Notes: a model not told the origin generated them from the letters alone. DNA of 64,000 nt from Alphaproteobacteria bacterium WMHbin7 (GCA_002753155.1 PDZW01000013.1:1-64000), one strand, 5' to 3'; shown: positions 39,095-49,022, counted from the first letter of the stretch. Numbers and translations are program-made.

Positions 39095-39384
39095 TGACTG
39101 AAGAACGAAGACTGTTTCGGGCTTGGCTCATCTTGATGTCGCTGACCCTGGTTTCCCTCCTGGCCGCCTTTGGTGGAGAGGGAATCGAAGGAGGGAGTGC
39201 CCTGTCACTGGCCGTATTGATGGGAACGGCCTTTATCAAGACCCGCCAGGTTCTCGATCATTTCCTGGATTTGAGAGAGGCCAGGGCTGGCTGGCGCGCC
39301 TTCTTCACGCTTCTTCTGGCGGGGCTGCTTTTGATTCTCTTGGGAGTTGGGTTAATTCCCACCCTCATGCAAGAAGCGACGTAG
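39094..39384 (+). CDS. norF: NorF, small membrane protein of the NO reductase cluster
   Basis: The protein has 96 residues with three hydrophobic helices. It overlaps the norE stop by one base in a TAATG junction. The sequence LAVLMGTAFIKTRQVLDHFL is the NorF/cytochrome-oxidase-subunit-IV-like core. Its last 33 bases overlap the convergent Crp/Fnr gene. Confidence 0.85.
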   Translation: MTEERRLFRAWLILMSLTLVSLLAAFGGEGIEGGSALSLAVLMGTAFIKTRQVLDHFLDLREARAGWRAFFTLLLAGLLLILLGVGLIPTLMQEAT

Positions 39385-40044
39385 TGCCTCTCTGTCGGTG
39401 ATGATGATATCGCGTCCCCGGCTTTCGACGCCGACTGACTTCATGCGGGCCAAGGCGCGCGACAGCGATTCGGGCGCAATGCCGATACGGCTGGCCAGCG
39501 TCACCTTGGTCAGGGGCAGGCGCAGCCTTGCTTGCTTGGTATTCTCAGGCGCAAAGGTCAGAAGAAACGAGGCCAGCCGCTGCGCCGGAGAACGGCTTTT
39601 GATCTGGGCGATTTCCTCGGTCATGCGGGCCTGCCAGCGCGCCAGTCCTTTCAGCAAGATCATGGCCAGATGGGGATTCTGTGACAGGTGCTTCAAAAAA
39701 GAAGGGGCGGGCACATGGATCAGCCGCGTGCCGCCCAGGACCTCGCAATTCAGCGGGAACTCGCCTGGCGAGAAGATGGCCGCCTCGGCGAAGGTCGTGA
39801 CGGCGGAAAAGACTTCGATGATCGATTGCTGGCCGGTCTTGGTCATGGCGTAGAGATTGACCTGGCCGTCAAGGATGATGAAAAAGCGATCCGCCTTGTC
39901 GCCCTGGCTGAAGATCAGGGTCTGCCTTGCATAGGAAACCGTATTGGACCCGGACAGAAGAGCCGCAAGGTCGGCCCGCTCGACACCCGAGAACAGAGGC
40001 GCTTTTGAAGCCAGGTCAAGATCGGAAGGTGACAGCCCGCTCAT
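39352..40044 (-). CDS. Crp/Fnr-family regulator (NNR/DNR type), second copy
   Basis: The protein has 230 residues. The N-terminal cNMP-binding-like sensor domain has no Cys cluster; the C-terminal HTH is LASRIGIAPESLSRALARMK, with the E-x-x-S-R contacts. It ends inside norF and lies 9 bases downstream of the third Crp/Fnr gene, as an operon. With the first copy at 32465 it brackets the nor cluster. Confidence 0.82.
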   Translation of the reverse strand: MSGLSPSDLDLASKAPLFSGVERADLAALLSGSNTVSYARQTLIFSQGDKADRFFIILDGQVNLYAMTKTGQQSIIEVFSAVTTFAEAAIFSPGEFPLNCEVLGGTRLIHVPAPSFLKHLSQNPHLAMILLKGLARWQARMTEEIAQIKSRSPAQRLASFLLTFAPENTKQARLRLPLTKVTLASRIGIAPESLSRALARMKSVGVESRGRDIIITDREALRRFLHEGGN

Positions 40045-40053
40045 CCGGTTTTC

Positions 40054-40758
40054 CTAATCGTCGGCAATGCAGAATTGGCGCAGATGCCCAATGTCGGCAA
40101 TGGCGACGCTGTTGCCGGGCAGCGAGTCGACGCCGATGCGGGCCAGCTTGCCCAGAGAGCGGGAGAGGCTTTCCGGCTGCATGCCCAACTCGTCGGCGAT
40201 ACGCTTCTTGTCATGGGGAAAGTCGATCCTGACTTTCCCAGACGTCTGATCTGTCAGCGACAAAAGATAAATGCCCAAACGCTGCGCCGTCGTCTTCAGC
40301 TTCAACTCGGCGATCTGCTTGACCTGATTGCGCAGGCGCAGGGACAGGACGGATAGGACATGCAGTTGCATGTCGAAGCGAGATTCGAGCAGATGAAGCA
40401 GGTAAGAGGCCGGAATGGCGATGATCCTCGATGGCAAAAGCGTGCGCGCCGTCAGGTCCGAGGGATCATGCGAAAAAACGGAGACATCGCCCAGAATGGT
40501 GTTCTGGCGGCAGATGTCGACGACGCAGGGATGGCCGTCGGCCTCGGTGGACAATTCCACCTGTCCGTCCAGAAGGACGTACAGATTGGTAACTGGATTG
40601 CCTCTTTCGAACAAAAGATGGTCCGCAGGGTAGGCGTCTGTTTGGGAGTGTGCCAGCAGGGTTTGCAGGTCATTCGGGGCAAAGCGCGAGAAAAAGGGCA
40701 TGACCTGCAATTCAAGCAGGTTGTCTTCGTCCAGCCGTGAAAATGCACGTTCCGGCAT
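40054..40758 (-). CDS. Crp/Fnr-family regulator, third copy
   Basis: The protein has 234 residues from the ATG at 40758, with GGGAG 5 bases upstream. An in-frame start 30 codons upstream gives non-conserved sequence. The HTH is KKRIADELGMQPESLSRSLG, again with the FNR-type E-x-x-S-R. There are no N-terminal cysteines. It is probably co-transcribed with the second copy and belongs to the nitrogen-oxide response. Confidence 0.82.
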   Translation of the reverse strand: MPERAFSRLDEDNLLELQVMPFFSRFAPNDLQTLLAHSQTDAYPADHLLFERGNPVTNLYVLLDGQVELSTEADGHPCVVDICRQNTILGDVSVFSHDPSDLTARTLLPSRIIAIPASYLLHLLESRFDMQLHVLSVLSLRLRNQVKQIAELKLKTTAQRLGIYLLSLTDQTSGKVRIDFPHDKKRIADELGMQPESLSRSLGKLARIGVDSLPGNSVAIADIGHLRQFCIADD

Positions 40759-40813
40759 GCCTACTCCCTGAAATCGACGGTCTTGTATACACGATGATTG
40801 GGGGACTTCCTTC

Positions 40814-42034
40814 TCAAAAATTAGGGGAAGAGGATAGGGCCACCTCAAGAGCCTGTGCCAGTTCGTTCATCGGGGGGGCCCAGTCATAGGGCCGTTCCTG
40901 GCGGAAAAGCCGCATCGAGGGGTGCCAGGGCGAGGATTCCCCCGCATCCTGCCAGCGCCAGTCGCCGCCGAAGCGAAGGACCGTCCAGCAGGGTTTGTTC
41001 ATGGCTCCTGCCAGATGCGCCAGTGCCGTATCGGCGGTGATCACCAGATCGAGATAGGAAACAACCGCCGCCGTTTCTGAAAAATCGGTCAGCCGGTGGG
41101 TGAAGTTCTCGACTTGGGGCGGTGGCTCCTCGGCCTGTCCGACTTGAAGCGAAAGAAAGCGGATTCCCTGGACGGCCAGCACCGGATCCAGGGCGCCAAC
41201 CTCGAAGGAGCGCCGCTCGTCGGCAGGATGTTCGGGGTTGCCGCGCCAGGCGATTCCCACCTTGAATTCCGGACCATTCAGGCGTGGTTGCCATTTTTCG
41301 ATAGTTTCAGGATTGGCCGCAAGATAGGGAGGCAGGTCACCGAAAACACCGAACAGATTTGCCAGGGAGAGAAGCGCTATCTGCCGGTCGGCTCGGATTT
41401 CTGTTCCGATGGCATGGATCTCTGCCTTGGGGAAATTGAAGGCGAAGAGAGAAACAAGCCCAGGATGAACCAGCAATATCAGCCTCTTCACCCGCTCCAG
41501 GGCGGGTTTCAGATAGCGTGCGAAGTGAAGCACGTCGCCCATGCCCTGTTCGGCCCAGACCGCCAGAGTCCCCTCGAAATTTCTGCCGTCCCATAAGGGC
41601 GCATCGACGGGGGGCGTCATGGCGCCCGGGCATAAGAGACGGTTTTCGAAGAGGCGAAAACGTGACTGCCACTGGCCTTGGCGCAGCAGAGCCAGCGAAA
41701 GGTTCCAAGCGGCCAGAACCGACGAGGGTTCAATCTCCAGCGCTTCTTTCAAAAGGGTCGTTGCGTCGGCGGTCTGGCCGAGATCGAGCAGCACCGAGCC
41801 CAGGCTGATCCGCGTGTCGGCGCGTCCGGGATCAAGCTCCAGGGCGTCGAGATAATTCTGGGCCGCTTCGACCCGCCGCCCCAGTGCGGCCATGGCGTTG
41901 CCCAGATTGTGCCGGGCGTCGGCGGAAGACGGGTCGAGCGCCGTCACCATCGCCCAGGCCAGGGCGGCCCCCTTGTTGTCGTTCCTGGCCCTGGCGGCGG
42001 TTGCGCGCTCGACCCATTCTTGCAGTTCAGACAT
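40814..42034 (-). CDS. TPR protein with glycosyltransferase-9-like C-terminal domain
   Basis: The protein has 406 residues. About four TPR units span residues 1-135. The second half has the family motif WAEQGMGDVLHFARYL and a GT9/OGT-like ending with DTALAHLAGAMNKP. The downstream partner is a longer protein with the same architecture, and they overlap by 8 bases. The function is unknown; protein or polysaccharide glycosylation is an inference from the fold. Confidence 0.65.
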   Translation of the reverse strand: MSELQEWVERATAARARNDNKGAALAWAMVTALDPSSADARHNLGNAMAALGRRVEAAQNYLDALELDPGRADTRISLGSVLLDLGQTADATTLLKEALEIEPSSVLAAWNLSLALLRQGQWQSRFRLFENRLLCPGAMTPPVDAPLWDGRNFEGTLAVWAEQGMGDVLHFARYLKPALERVKRLILLVHPGLVSLFAFNFPKAEIHAIGTEIRADRQIALLSLANLFGVFGDLPPYLAANPETIEKWQPRLNGPEFKVGIAWRGNPEHPADERRSFEVGALDPVLAVQGIRFLSLQVGQAEEPPPQVENFTHRLTDFSETAAVVSYLDLVITADTALAHLAGAMNKPCWTVLRFGGDWRWQDAGESSPWHPSMRLFRQERPYDWAPPMNELAQALEVALSSSPNF

Positions 42035-43784
42035 AAAGGCCCCTGAGACGTTCGATCACGGCATTGACGGGGGTTGCCCAATCGCCGGGGGTGGGCTGGC
42101 GGAACAACTTGGCGCCAGGATACCATGGCGAGGTTTCTCCCTCCATCTGCCAACGCCAGTCGGGGATATGGGGCAGCAGAATCCACAAGGGTTTGCCCAG
42201 CGCTCCGGCCAGATGGGCAATGGCGCTGTCCGAGGTGATGACCAGATCAAGGGCGGAGACAATGGCGGCAGTCCCTTCGAAACCGCTGCCGATGGCCGGG
42301 TCCTCCTCGTTGCCGAGGTCAAGCGGGCCCTCGGACAATCTCAAAAGCTGCTCGCGTCCGATTCCGGTCTGCAACGAGGCAAGGTTGATAGCGGGAAGAT
42401 CGAGCAGGTCCAGCAAGGGGGCCAGACCCGGTGAGCGGCGCCGGTCGGCGTGATAGCCCGGATTGCCTTGCCAGGCCAGACCGACCCATGGCCCCGGGCG
42501 TTGCTTGTTGGCGGCCAGACGATTTTTCCAATAAGCCAGACGTTCTGGGTCGGGAGACAGATAGGCTTCACAGCCGTAAGGGGCCTCAAGGAAGCGTGGT
42601 GCAGACAGCAGGGCAAGATGCGCATCGGCCTTGGGCAAAGCGTTGCCCCGTTCGACGACGGCAATCATCGGCAGTGAACGGGTGAATAGGGATGCCTGCT
42701 TGGGATCGGCTTCCAGCACGACATGGCGGGCGCGCTTGGCAAGCATCGGCAGATAGCGGACGAACTGAAAGGCATCGCCCAGCCCTTGTTCCGCATGGAC
42801 CAGCAAGGTGCCCTGGGGCAGGGGCTTGCCGTCCCAGGGGGCGCAATTGAAATCGCGTTTGGGGGTGGAGAAGTTTGTCATCTCCCAGCGCCATTCCGCC
42901 TCGTCAAAACCCTCTTTCCAGGCACCTTTCAAAAACAAAACCGTGGATAAATTCCAGTGCGCATCGGCAAAGTTGGGGTCGGTTTCAACGGCTTTGCGCA
43001 GTATTGTCTCCGCCTCGTCAAGCCGGCCTTGTTCCTTCAAGGAAACGCCCAGATTATTGGTGATGCGCGGATCTTGAGGGGCTGCGTCATGGGCTTTTTC
43101 GAACAGGTCGGAGGCCTTCGAAAAATCATCCCGGCTCATCGCCAGATTGCCCAGACTGAAAAGGGCTGGCGCGAACTCGGGGTCAACCTCTAGCGCTTGG
43201 TGGAACAGGCGTTCGGCGGCATCGGTTTCGTTGCACCAGAGCCTGATCGTGCCTTGCATGACCAGGGGGGCTGGATTTTCGCTTTCCAGGAGGCTGGCCA
43301 TATGAAGAAGCTCATCGGCTTCGTCGTAGCGTTTCAGGCGCATCAGAACGTCGGCCGACTGCATCATGGCCTTGGCGTCATGCTCGTGCCTTGCAAGGTA
43401 ATTGCTCCAGGCGTCGCTGGCCTCTTCAAGCCTGCCCAGCATGTCCATAATCTGCGCCAGCTCAAGATGTGGGACGCCAAGCTCTGAATCAAGCAGTGCT
43501 GCTTTTTTCAGTTGGGGAATGGCCTCTTCAAGGCGGCCCATGAGGCGAAGGGCCTGGCCCAGTCCCAAACGCACCTTCGCCTCATTGGGCGTCATGTCAT
43601 AGGCATTGCCGAAGAAATCGAAGGCCTGATTGGCGTGGCCGAGTTTCAGCGCAATCTCGCCAAGGCGGGTCCAGACCCCCGGTTGACGGGGATTGGTCTG
43701 CACAAGCGCCCAAAAGGCGGCCTGGGCTTCCATCAGCCGCCCGGCCTTGAAATGCGCTTCTGCGGTTTCGGTGCCCGGGCTCAT
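42027..43784 (-). CDS. TPR protein with glycosyltransferase-9-like domain, longer paralogue
   Basis: The protein has 585 residues. Seven to eight TPR units (about 1-290) are followed by the same C-terminal domain as its neighbour (HAEQGLGDAFQFVRYLPML, SDSAIAHLAGALGKPLWILL). The two genes probably arose by tandem duplication with loss or gain of TPR units. It starts 9 bases after ispE ends and is likely co-transcribed with it. Confidence 0.65.
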   Translation of the reverse strand: MSPGTETAEAHFKAGRLMEAQAAFWALVQTNPRQPGVWTRLGEIALKLGHANQAFDFFGNAYDMTPNEAKVRLGLGQALRLMGRLEEAIPQLKKAALLDSELGVPHLELAQIMDMLGRLEEASDAWSNYLARHEHDAKAMMQSADVLMRLKRYDEADELLHMASLLESENPAPLVMQGTIRLWCNETDAAERLFHQALEVDPEFAPALFSLGNLAMSRDDFSKASDLFEKAHDAAPQDPRITNNLGVSLKEQGRLDEAETILRKAVETDPNFADAHWNLSTVLFLKGAWKEGFDEAEWRWEMTNFSTPKRDFNCAPWDGKPLPQGTLLVHAEQGLGDAFQFVRYLPMLAKRARHVVLEADPKQASLFTRSLPMIAVVERGNALPKADAHLALLSAPRFLEAPYGCEAYLSPDPERLAYWKNRLAANKQRPGPWVGLAWQGNPGYHADRRRSPGLAPLLDLLDLPAINLASLQTGIGREQLLRLSEGPLDLGNEEDPAIGSGFEGTAAIVSALDLVITSDSAIAHLAGALGKPLWILLPHIPDWRWQMEGETSPWYPGAKLFRQPTPGDWATPVNAVIERLRGLYV

Positions 43785-43793
43785 GGGTTGAAA

Positions 43794-44648
43794 TTAGCCG
43801 ATAAGCGGCGCCGGTGCCACCCACCAGCCGGGCTCGTTGAGCAATATCTCCCGGGCGGCCAGGCGCGCCTCGTCCTCCTGGGCGAACAGGCCGAAGCAGG
43901 TCGCCCCGCTGCCCGACATGCGGGCCAGCAGACAGCCGGACTGGGCTTCCAGCGACTTTTGGACCAGAGCGATGGCAGGGACAAGGGAGATTGCGGGCAA
44001 AGCCAGATCGTTCCTGCGGTCGCGCAGCAGGCGGGCCAGATCTTGAATGCTGGCGGGGGCGGCCTCGAAGGGAGAGGGCGTCGAAAAGGGTCCCGAGCGG
44101 GCCTTGAAAACAGGTGGTGTTGCCAGGGGAATGCGAGGATTGGCCAGAACCAGCCAGGCTTCGGGCAAGGCCGGTGCCGGGGTCAGTCGCTCGCCGATGC
44201 CGCTCATGAAGACGGCCTTGCTCTTCAGGCAGACCGGAACATCCGCACCCAGGGACAGGGCCAATTCGGACAATTGGTGTTCCAGGGGCTTCACATGCCA
44301 AAGCCGGATCAGCGCCTTCAGGGCCGCCGCCGCATCAGCCGAGCCGCCGCCGATGCCCGAGGCGACGGGCAGATTCTTTTCCAAGGTGAGATGCGCCTTT
44401 GCGGGCAGAGAACATGCGTCTGCCAGTTTGCGTGCGGCCTTCAGGACCAGATTGTCCGGCTCGTTCTCCAGCTTTTCCGCCATCGGACCCGAAAGGGCGA
44501 GCGACAGATCGTCGCTGGCCCTGGCCGAAACGCGGTCGCCAACGCCCGCAAAGGCGACAAGACTGTCCAGCTCGTGATAGCCGTCATCTCGCCGTCCCAC
44601 GACATGCAGATAGAGGTTAAGCTTGGCGGGCGCGAATTCAGTGATCAC
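43794..44648 (-). CDS. ispE: 4-diphosphocytidyl-2-C-methyl-D-erythritol kinase
   Basis: The protein has 284 residues, a GHMP kinase. It begins [20 protein letters not shown] and carries the ATP site [20 protein letters not shown]. It is the fourth-step kinase of the MEP isoprenoid pathway, of standard length. It sits between a TPR lipoprotein and the TPR/glycosyltransferase pair on the same strand. Confidence 0.95.
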   Translation of the reverse strand: MITEFAPAKLNLYLHVVGRRDDGYHELDSLVAFAGVGDRVSARASDDLSLALSGPMAEKLENEPDNLVLKAARKLADACSLPAKAHLTLEKNLPVASGIGGGSADAAAALKALIRLWHVKPLEHQLSELALSLGADVPVCLKSKAVFMSGIGERLTPAPALPEAWLVLANPRIPLATPPVFKARSGPFSTPSPFEAAPASIQDLARLLRDRRNDLALPAISLVPAIALVQKSLEAQSGCLLARMSGSGATCFGLFAQEDEARLAAREILLNEPGWWVAPAPLIG

Positions 44649-44657
44649 GAAAACGGT

Positions 44658-46373
44658 CTATTTCTTGTGATTGGTAAGGCCGCGTTCCAGTTTGATCTTG
44701 ACCGCCTGGGCAAGTTCCGGCTCGGGATCGAAGACCAGGGATTTCTTCCACTGGAAGCGGGCCTCGTTCTTGCGGCCCACCGTCCAGTAGACATCGCCCA
44801 GATGGTCATTGATCACGGGGTCTTCGGGTTGCAATTCGGCGGCACGTTCCATGAAGCGCACGGCGCCCTTTAGATCATTCAGGCGATACAGCACCCAACC
44901 CAAACTGTCGGCGATATAGCCGTCAGTGGGCCTGAGATCGACCGCCTTTTCGATCATCTTGCGGGCGGCGACAAGGTTGACACCCTGCTCGACCCAGGAA
45001 TAACCGAGATAGTTCAGCACATAGGGCTGGTCGGGTTCGAGGGCCAGGGCCTGCTTGAAATCGGCCTCGGCCTTCGGCCATTGTTTGGAGCGCTCGAAGG
45101 CGATGCCGCGGGCATACAGAATGGGCCAGTGGCGCTTTTCCAGCCTGCCCATGCGGGAAAGTGCGCGGCTATAGGCATCGGCAGCTTGATCGAAGCGTTT
45201 GGCCTGACGGCGGATATCGCCCAGGCTGATCAGGGGGTCGAAGCGCTGCGGGCGCTCCGTGGCCAATTGCTCGAGCAGCATCTCAGCCTCGTCCACCTTC
45301 TTCAGGCGGTTGAGATTTTCCGCCAAGCGGATGCGGACGGGCCAGGAAGCTGGCTCACTGGCGGGAATCGAGGCATAGACGGCATCCGCCTCTTCAAGCC
45401 GGTTCATATCCTCGAGAATGCCGCCGATCAGCACCTTCAGCAGGGGAAAATCGGGTTGCAGTTCCTGAGCCAGACGGCACAGCATCAGGGCGGTGTCGGC
45501 GGCTCCGGCCTGCTTGAGCGAGGCGGCGGCGCCGAACAAAGCTTCCGCCATGCCTTCGGCGGCTGTCGAAATGGGCTTGATCCCCTTGGCGATGGCTTCG
45601 GCTTCGGCTTCGGGGTCCAGCATCGAGGAATCGGGGTTGTCGGTGCGGTAGCGTTCGAACAGGGCCTGGGCCTTGTCCTTCTCGCCGCGCGCCAAATGGA
45701 AGGCGCCGACCACGCGCACGGCGCGAAGCGTCAGCCCCGCCGGACTGGCCAGCGTGCTTTCATACAAACGGGCGGCGGCTTCGGGACGGCCCGCCAGTTC
45801 GTTGATGAGCCCTGCATGAAAGCCGTAAAGCGGCATCAGGGCGCTCGACTCCTTCAAGGGGGTCAGCACCTCCAGGGCCTTTTCAATATTTTTGTCGCCG
45901 AAGTTGGCCCAGGCCTCCAGAAGCGGCACGACAAAGCTGTTCAGCCCGCGCCTGGGCTGCGTCGACAGGCGCCGGGCAGCCTTTGAAAAATCGCCGTTCT
46001 TGGTGTCACGCACGGTCAGGATATAAACAGCGGGGGCGGCCTCGGGGTCGAGTGACAAAAGCCGCTCGGCCAGCACCTGGGCGCGCAGAGGTTGCTCTTC
46101 GGCTGTTTTCAGCACACTGGCCCGGGTTAGAAGCTCAACATTGTTGGGGTCCTTGGCCAAGGCTTGGTCATAAGCGTCGGCGGCGGTTTTGGTGTCGTGC
46201 AGGTAGGTGGCGTGGCGGGCCGCCAGATACTGACCCGATCCCGAGCCCGCGATCAGCGCCGATCCTTCCTCGGAAACAGAAGCTGGAGGCGGGGCCGCGC
46301 AGGCAGAGAGCCCCAGGGCAAGAGACAGGGCCGCCAGCGACGGGTGCTTGAAACGAATATGGACGAGGGGCAT
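44658..46373 (-). CDS. TPR lipoprotein, unknown function
   Basis: The protein has 571 residues from the ATG at 46373, preceded by CGGAG. It has a lipoprotein signal (LAALSLALGLSAC) followed by at least ten TPR motifs, for example KAEADFKQALALEPDQPYVL. An upstream in-frame extension of 84 codons reads into non-conserved, Cys- and Arg-rich sequence and was dropped. The order lipoprotein, ispE is common in alphaproteobacteria. The role is probably envelope assembly, but unproven. Confidence 0.8.
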   Translation of the reverse strand: MPLVHIRFKHPSLAALSLALGLSACAAPPPASVSEEGSALIAGSGSGQYLAARHATYLHDTKTAADAYDQALAKDPNNVELLTRASVLKTAEEQPLRAQVLAERLLSLDPEAAPAVYILTVRDTKNGDFSKAARRLSTQPRRGLNSFVVPLLEAWANFGDKNIEKALEVLTPLKESSALMPLYGFHAGLINELAGRPEAAARLYESTLASPAGLTLRAVRVVGAFHLARGEKDKAQALFERYRTDNPDSSMLDPEAEAEAIAKGIKPISTAAEGMAEALFGAAASLKQAGAADTALMLCRLAQELQPDFPLLKVLIGGILEDMNRLEEADAVYASIPASEPASWPVRIRLAENLNRLKKVDEAEMLLEQLATERPQRFDPLISLGDIRRQAKRFDQAADAYSRALSRMGRLEKRHWPILYARGIAFERSKQWPKAEADFKQALALEPDQPYVLNYLGYSWVEQGVNLVAARKMIEKAVDLRPTDGYIADSLGWVLYRLNDLKGAVRFMERAAELQPEDPVINDHLGDVYWTVGRKNEARFQWKKSLVFDPEPELAQAVKIKLERGLTNHKK

Positions 46374-46401
46374 CGAAACTCCGGTACAGAAGGTCATCTG
46401 C

Positions 46402-48045
46402 TTACATATTGGGATAGTTGGGTCCGCCGCCACCCTCGGGCACTTTCCAGACGATGTTCTGGGTGGGGTCCTTGATGTCGCAGCTTTTGCAGTGCAGGCA
46501 GTTCTGGGCATTGATGACAAGGCGCGGTCTTCCTGATTCGCCATCGCGCAGGATTTCGTAAACGCCTGCCGGACAATAGCGCGTCTCGGGCGAATCATAC
46601 AGGGCCAGATTGACCGAAATGGCAATCTCGGGATTGAGCAGCGTCAAATGGGCGGGCTGATTTTCTTCGTGATTGGTATTCGAGATGAAGACGCTGGACA
46701 GACGATCGAAACTGACTTTGCCATCGGGTTTGGGATAGTCGATCTTCGGCCAGTCCTTGGCCTTGCCCAACTGGGTGTGATCCGGCTTGTGATGCAGTGT
46801 CCAGGGCGCCTTGCCAGCCAGCAGATAGGTGTCGATGGCGGAATAGACCAGCCCGGCCCACAGGCCGTGATGGAAGGAGGGGCGGATATTGCGCACCTGC
46901 TTCAATTCCGACCACAGCCAGCTTTGACGCAGGCGCTCAGGGTAAGCCACGACTTCCAGGCCGTGTGTTTCATCATAGGGATGGGTCAGGGCGTCGAAGA
47001 TGGCTTCGGCGGCCACCATGCCCGACTTCATCGCCGTGTGCGATCCCTTGATCTTGGCGACGTTCAGGAAACCCGCGGCGTCGCCCACCAGCAGGGCACC
47101 GGGAATGGTCAGGCGCGGAATGGATTGCAGGCCGCCCTCCGAAAGGGCTCGGGCGCCATAGGCGATGCGCCGCCCGTTCTCGAAGACATCGCGGACGGCA
47201 GGATGCGTCTTGAAGCGCTGGAATTCCTCGAAGGGAGACAGGTACGGGTTGGGATAATCAAGCCCCACCACGAAACCAACGGCCACCTGATTGTTTTCGA
47301 GATGGTAGAGGAACGATCCGCCATAGGTCTTGCTGTCCAGAGGCCAGCCGATGCTGTGCATGATATGGCCGGGGCGATGTTTGGCGGGATCGACTTCCCA
47401 CAATTCCTTGAGGCCGATGCCGTAGGTTGGTGGATCGGCGTCTTTGCGCAGGCCGTAATGCTCGCACAAGTCGCGGGTCAGCGAGCCACGGCACCCTTCG
47501 GCAAATACGGTCTGCTTGGCGCGAAGCTCGACGCCTCTTGTGAAGGTGGCGCTGGGTTGACCGTCCTTACCGATGCCCATGTCGCCGGTGGCAACACCGG
47601 CCACCGACCCGTCATCCCTGTACAGAAGTTCGGCGCCGGCAAAACCGGCAAAAATCTCAACACCCAGGGCCTCGGCCTGATTCGCCAGCCAGCGCGTGAC
47701 ATTGCCCAGGCTGACCACGAAATTGCCCCGGTTGCGCATCGAGGGAGGTGTTGGAAGCTGATAGGCCTTCCGCTCCGTCAGGAACAGGAAGCGGTCTTCT
47801 CCGGCGGGCGTGTTCAGAGGCGCGCCCTTTTCCTTCCAGTCGGGGAACAGCTCGTTCAGGGCGCGGGGCTCCATGACGGCGCCCGACAGGATGTGGGCAC
47901 CGACTTCGCTGCCTTTTTCGATGACGCAGACCGAAAGATCCTGGTTCTTGGTCTGACAGAGCTGCTTTATGCGGATGGCCGTGGCCAGACCCGAGGGACC
48001 TGCGCCCACGATCAGCACGTCGAATTCCATCACTTCGCGGTCCAT
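46402..48045 (-). CDS. Electron-transfer flavoprotein-ubiquinone oxidoreductase
   Basis: The protein has 547 residues. The N-terminal FAD-binding motif is VLIVGAGPSGLATAIRIKQL. The C-terminal ferredoxin-type domain holds the 4Fe-4S ligands in YCPAG and QNCLHCKSCDIKDP. It passes electrons from ETF, reduced by acyl-CoA and other dehydrogenases, to ubiquinone. Standard length. etfA and etfB are not in the window. Confidence 0.93.
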   Translation of the reverse strand: MDREVMEFDVLIVGAGPSGLATAIRIKQLCQTKNQDLSVCVIEKGSEVGAHILSGAVMEPRALNELFPDWKEKGAPLNTPAGEDRFLFLTERKAYQLPTPPSMRNRGNFVVSLGNVTRWLANQAEALGVEIFAGFAGAELLYRDDGSVAGVATGDMGIGKDGQPSATFTRGVELRAKQTVFAEGCRGSLTRDLCEHYGLRKDADPPTYGIGLKELWEVDPAKHRPGHIMHSIGWPLDSKTYGGSFLYHLENNQVAVGFVVGLDYPNPYLSPFEEFQRFKTHPAVRDVFENGRRIAYGARALSEGGLQSIPRLTIPGALLVGDAAGFLNVAKIKGSHTAMKSGMVAAEAIFDALTHPYDETHGLEVVAYPERLRQSWLWSELKQVRNIRPSFHHGLWAGLVYSAIDTYLLAGKAPWTLHHKPDHTQLGKAKDWPKIDYPKPDGKVSFDRLSSVFISNTNHEENQPAHLTLLNPEIAISVNLALYDSPETRYCPAGVYEILRDGESGRPRLVINAQNCLHCKSCDIKDPTQNIVWKVPEGGGGPNYPNM

Positions 48046-48215
48046 GGCGCGTCCTTAACTTATTGATTGGCGACCGATTTATCCGGCTGAAGGGTCCCGC
48101 AAGGGAGCCTCGACCGACTTAGGGTCACATGCAACTTCCAGACAGGGTATTGGAGGGCATTTTACGCCCGGGTCAAGCCCTGTTTCATCTTGCCGCAACC
48201 TGCTAAGCTGACTTC

Positions 48216-49022
48216 ATGAACGCGATCCAGTCCCCCCTGACCCCCTATGAGGCGCTTTGCTGGTATCTTGAGGCAGGCGTGGACGAGGCCGTGGGCGAGA
48301 CGCCGGTCAATCGTTTTGCCCCCCAACCCGAAGCTGCTCCCATCTTACCGCCTGCTTTCGCCAAGCCGACTGTGGCTGCCGATAAGCCGCCGGTTTCGCC
48401 GCCCGCTTCCCGGCCCCATGCCTCAGGTCCCAGCATCGCGGCGGGGGTCAAGACCCTGGATGCGCTGAGGGAAGCCCTTGAGGCCCTTGAGGGCTGTGCC
48501 TTGAAAACAACGGCCACCCAGCTTGTCTTCGCCGACGGCAATCCTGACGCCAAGGTGATGTTCGTGGGCGAGGCCCCCGGGGCCGACGAAGACCGTATCG
48601 GGCGCCCCTTCGTCGGCCAGGCGGGCAAGCTGCTCGACAAGATGCTGGCCTCGATCGGGCTGGACCGCTCGAATGCCTATATTACTAATCTGTTGCCTTG
48701 GCGCCCGCCGGGCAATCGGACCCCCACCCCCCAGGAAGTCGCCCAGCTTCTGCCCTTCCTGGAGCGCCATATCGAGTTGGCCGATCCTCAGATACTGGTC
48801 TTGCTGGGGGGCACAGCGGCCCAGGCCGTGCTGGCCCATTCCGAGGGAATCACCAAGCTGCGGGGCAAGTGGTTCGATTATGCGACACCGGGTCTGGTGC
48901 GGCCCGTTTCGGCCCTGGCGACCTTTCATCCTGCCTACTTACTGCGTCAACCCGCTCAGAAACGTGAGGCTTGGCGCGATCTGTTGATGTTGCGCCGTAA
49001 GCTCGATGAGATTGGCACTTGA
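48216..49022 (+). CDS. Uracil-DNA glycosylase, family-4-like, FeS cysteines mostly lost
   Basis: The protein has 268 residues. The catalytic region is GEAPGADEDRIGRPFVGQAG and the later one is TFHPAYLLR; RPPGNRTPTP is also present, all as in family 4 (UDGa). The four-Cys FeS site is degraded: only GCALKTTATQ keeps one Cys, and the positions in LLPWRPPGNR and the following helix have lost theirs. An N-terminal low-complexity Pro/Ala tract of about 80 residues precedes the domain. It excises uracil from DNA. Confidence 0.8.
   Translation: MNAIQSPLTPYEALCWYLEAGVDEAVGETPVNRFAPQPEAAPILPPAFAKPTVAADKPPVSPPASRPHASGPSIAAGVKTLDALREALEALEGCALKTTATQLVFADGNPDAKVMFVGEAPGADEDRIGRPFVGQAGKLLDKMLASIGLDRSNAYITNLLPWRPPGNRTPTPQEVAQLLPFLERHIELADPQILVLLGGTAAQAVLAHSEGITKLRGKWFDYATPGLVRPVSALATFHPAYLLRQPAQKREAWRDLLMLRRKLDEIGT

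Noticed and set aside
43512-44873. Long plus-strand frame opposite ispE and the TPR gene
   Set aside because: Low-complexity Gly/Gln/Arg-rich translation and no motif; antisense to ispE, which is certain.
46648-48066. Long plus-strand frame opposite ETF-QO
   Set aside because: Antisense to a complete flavoprotein gene, no recognisable domain.
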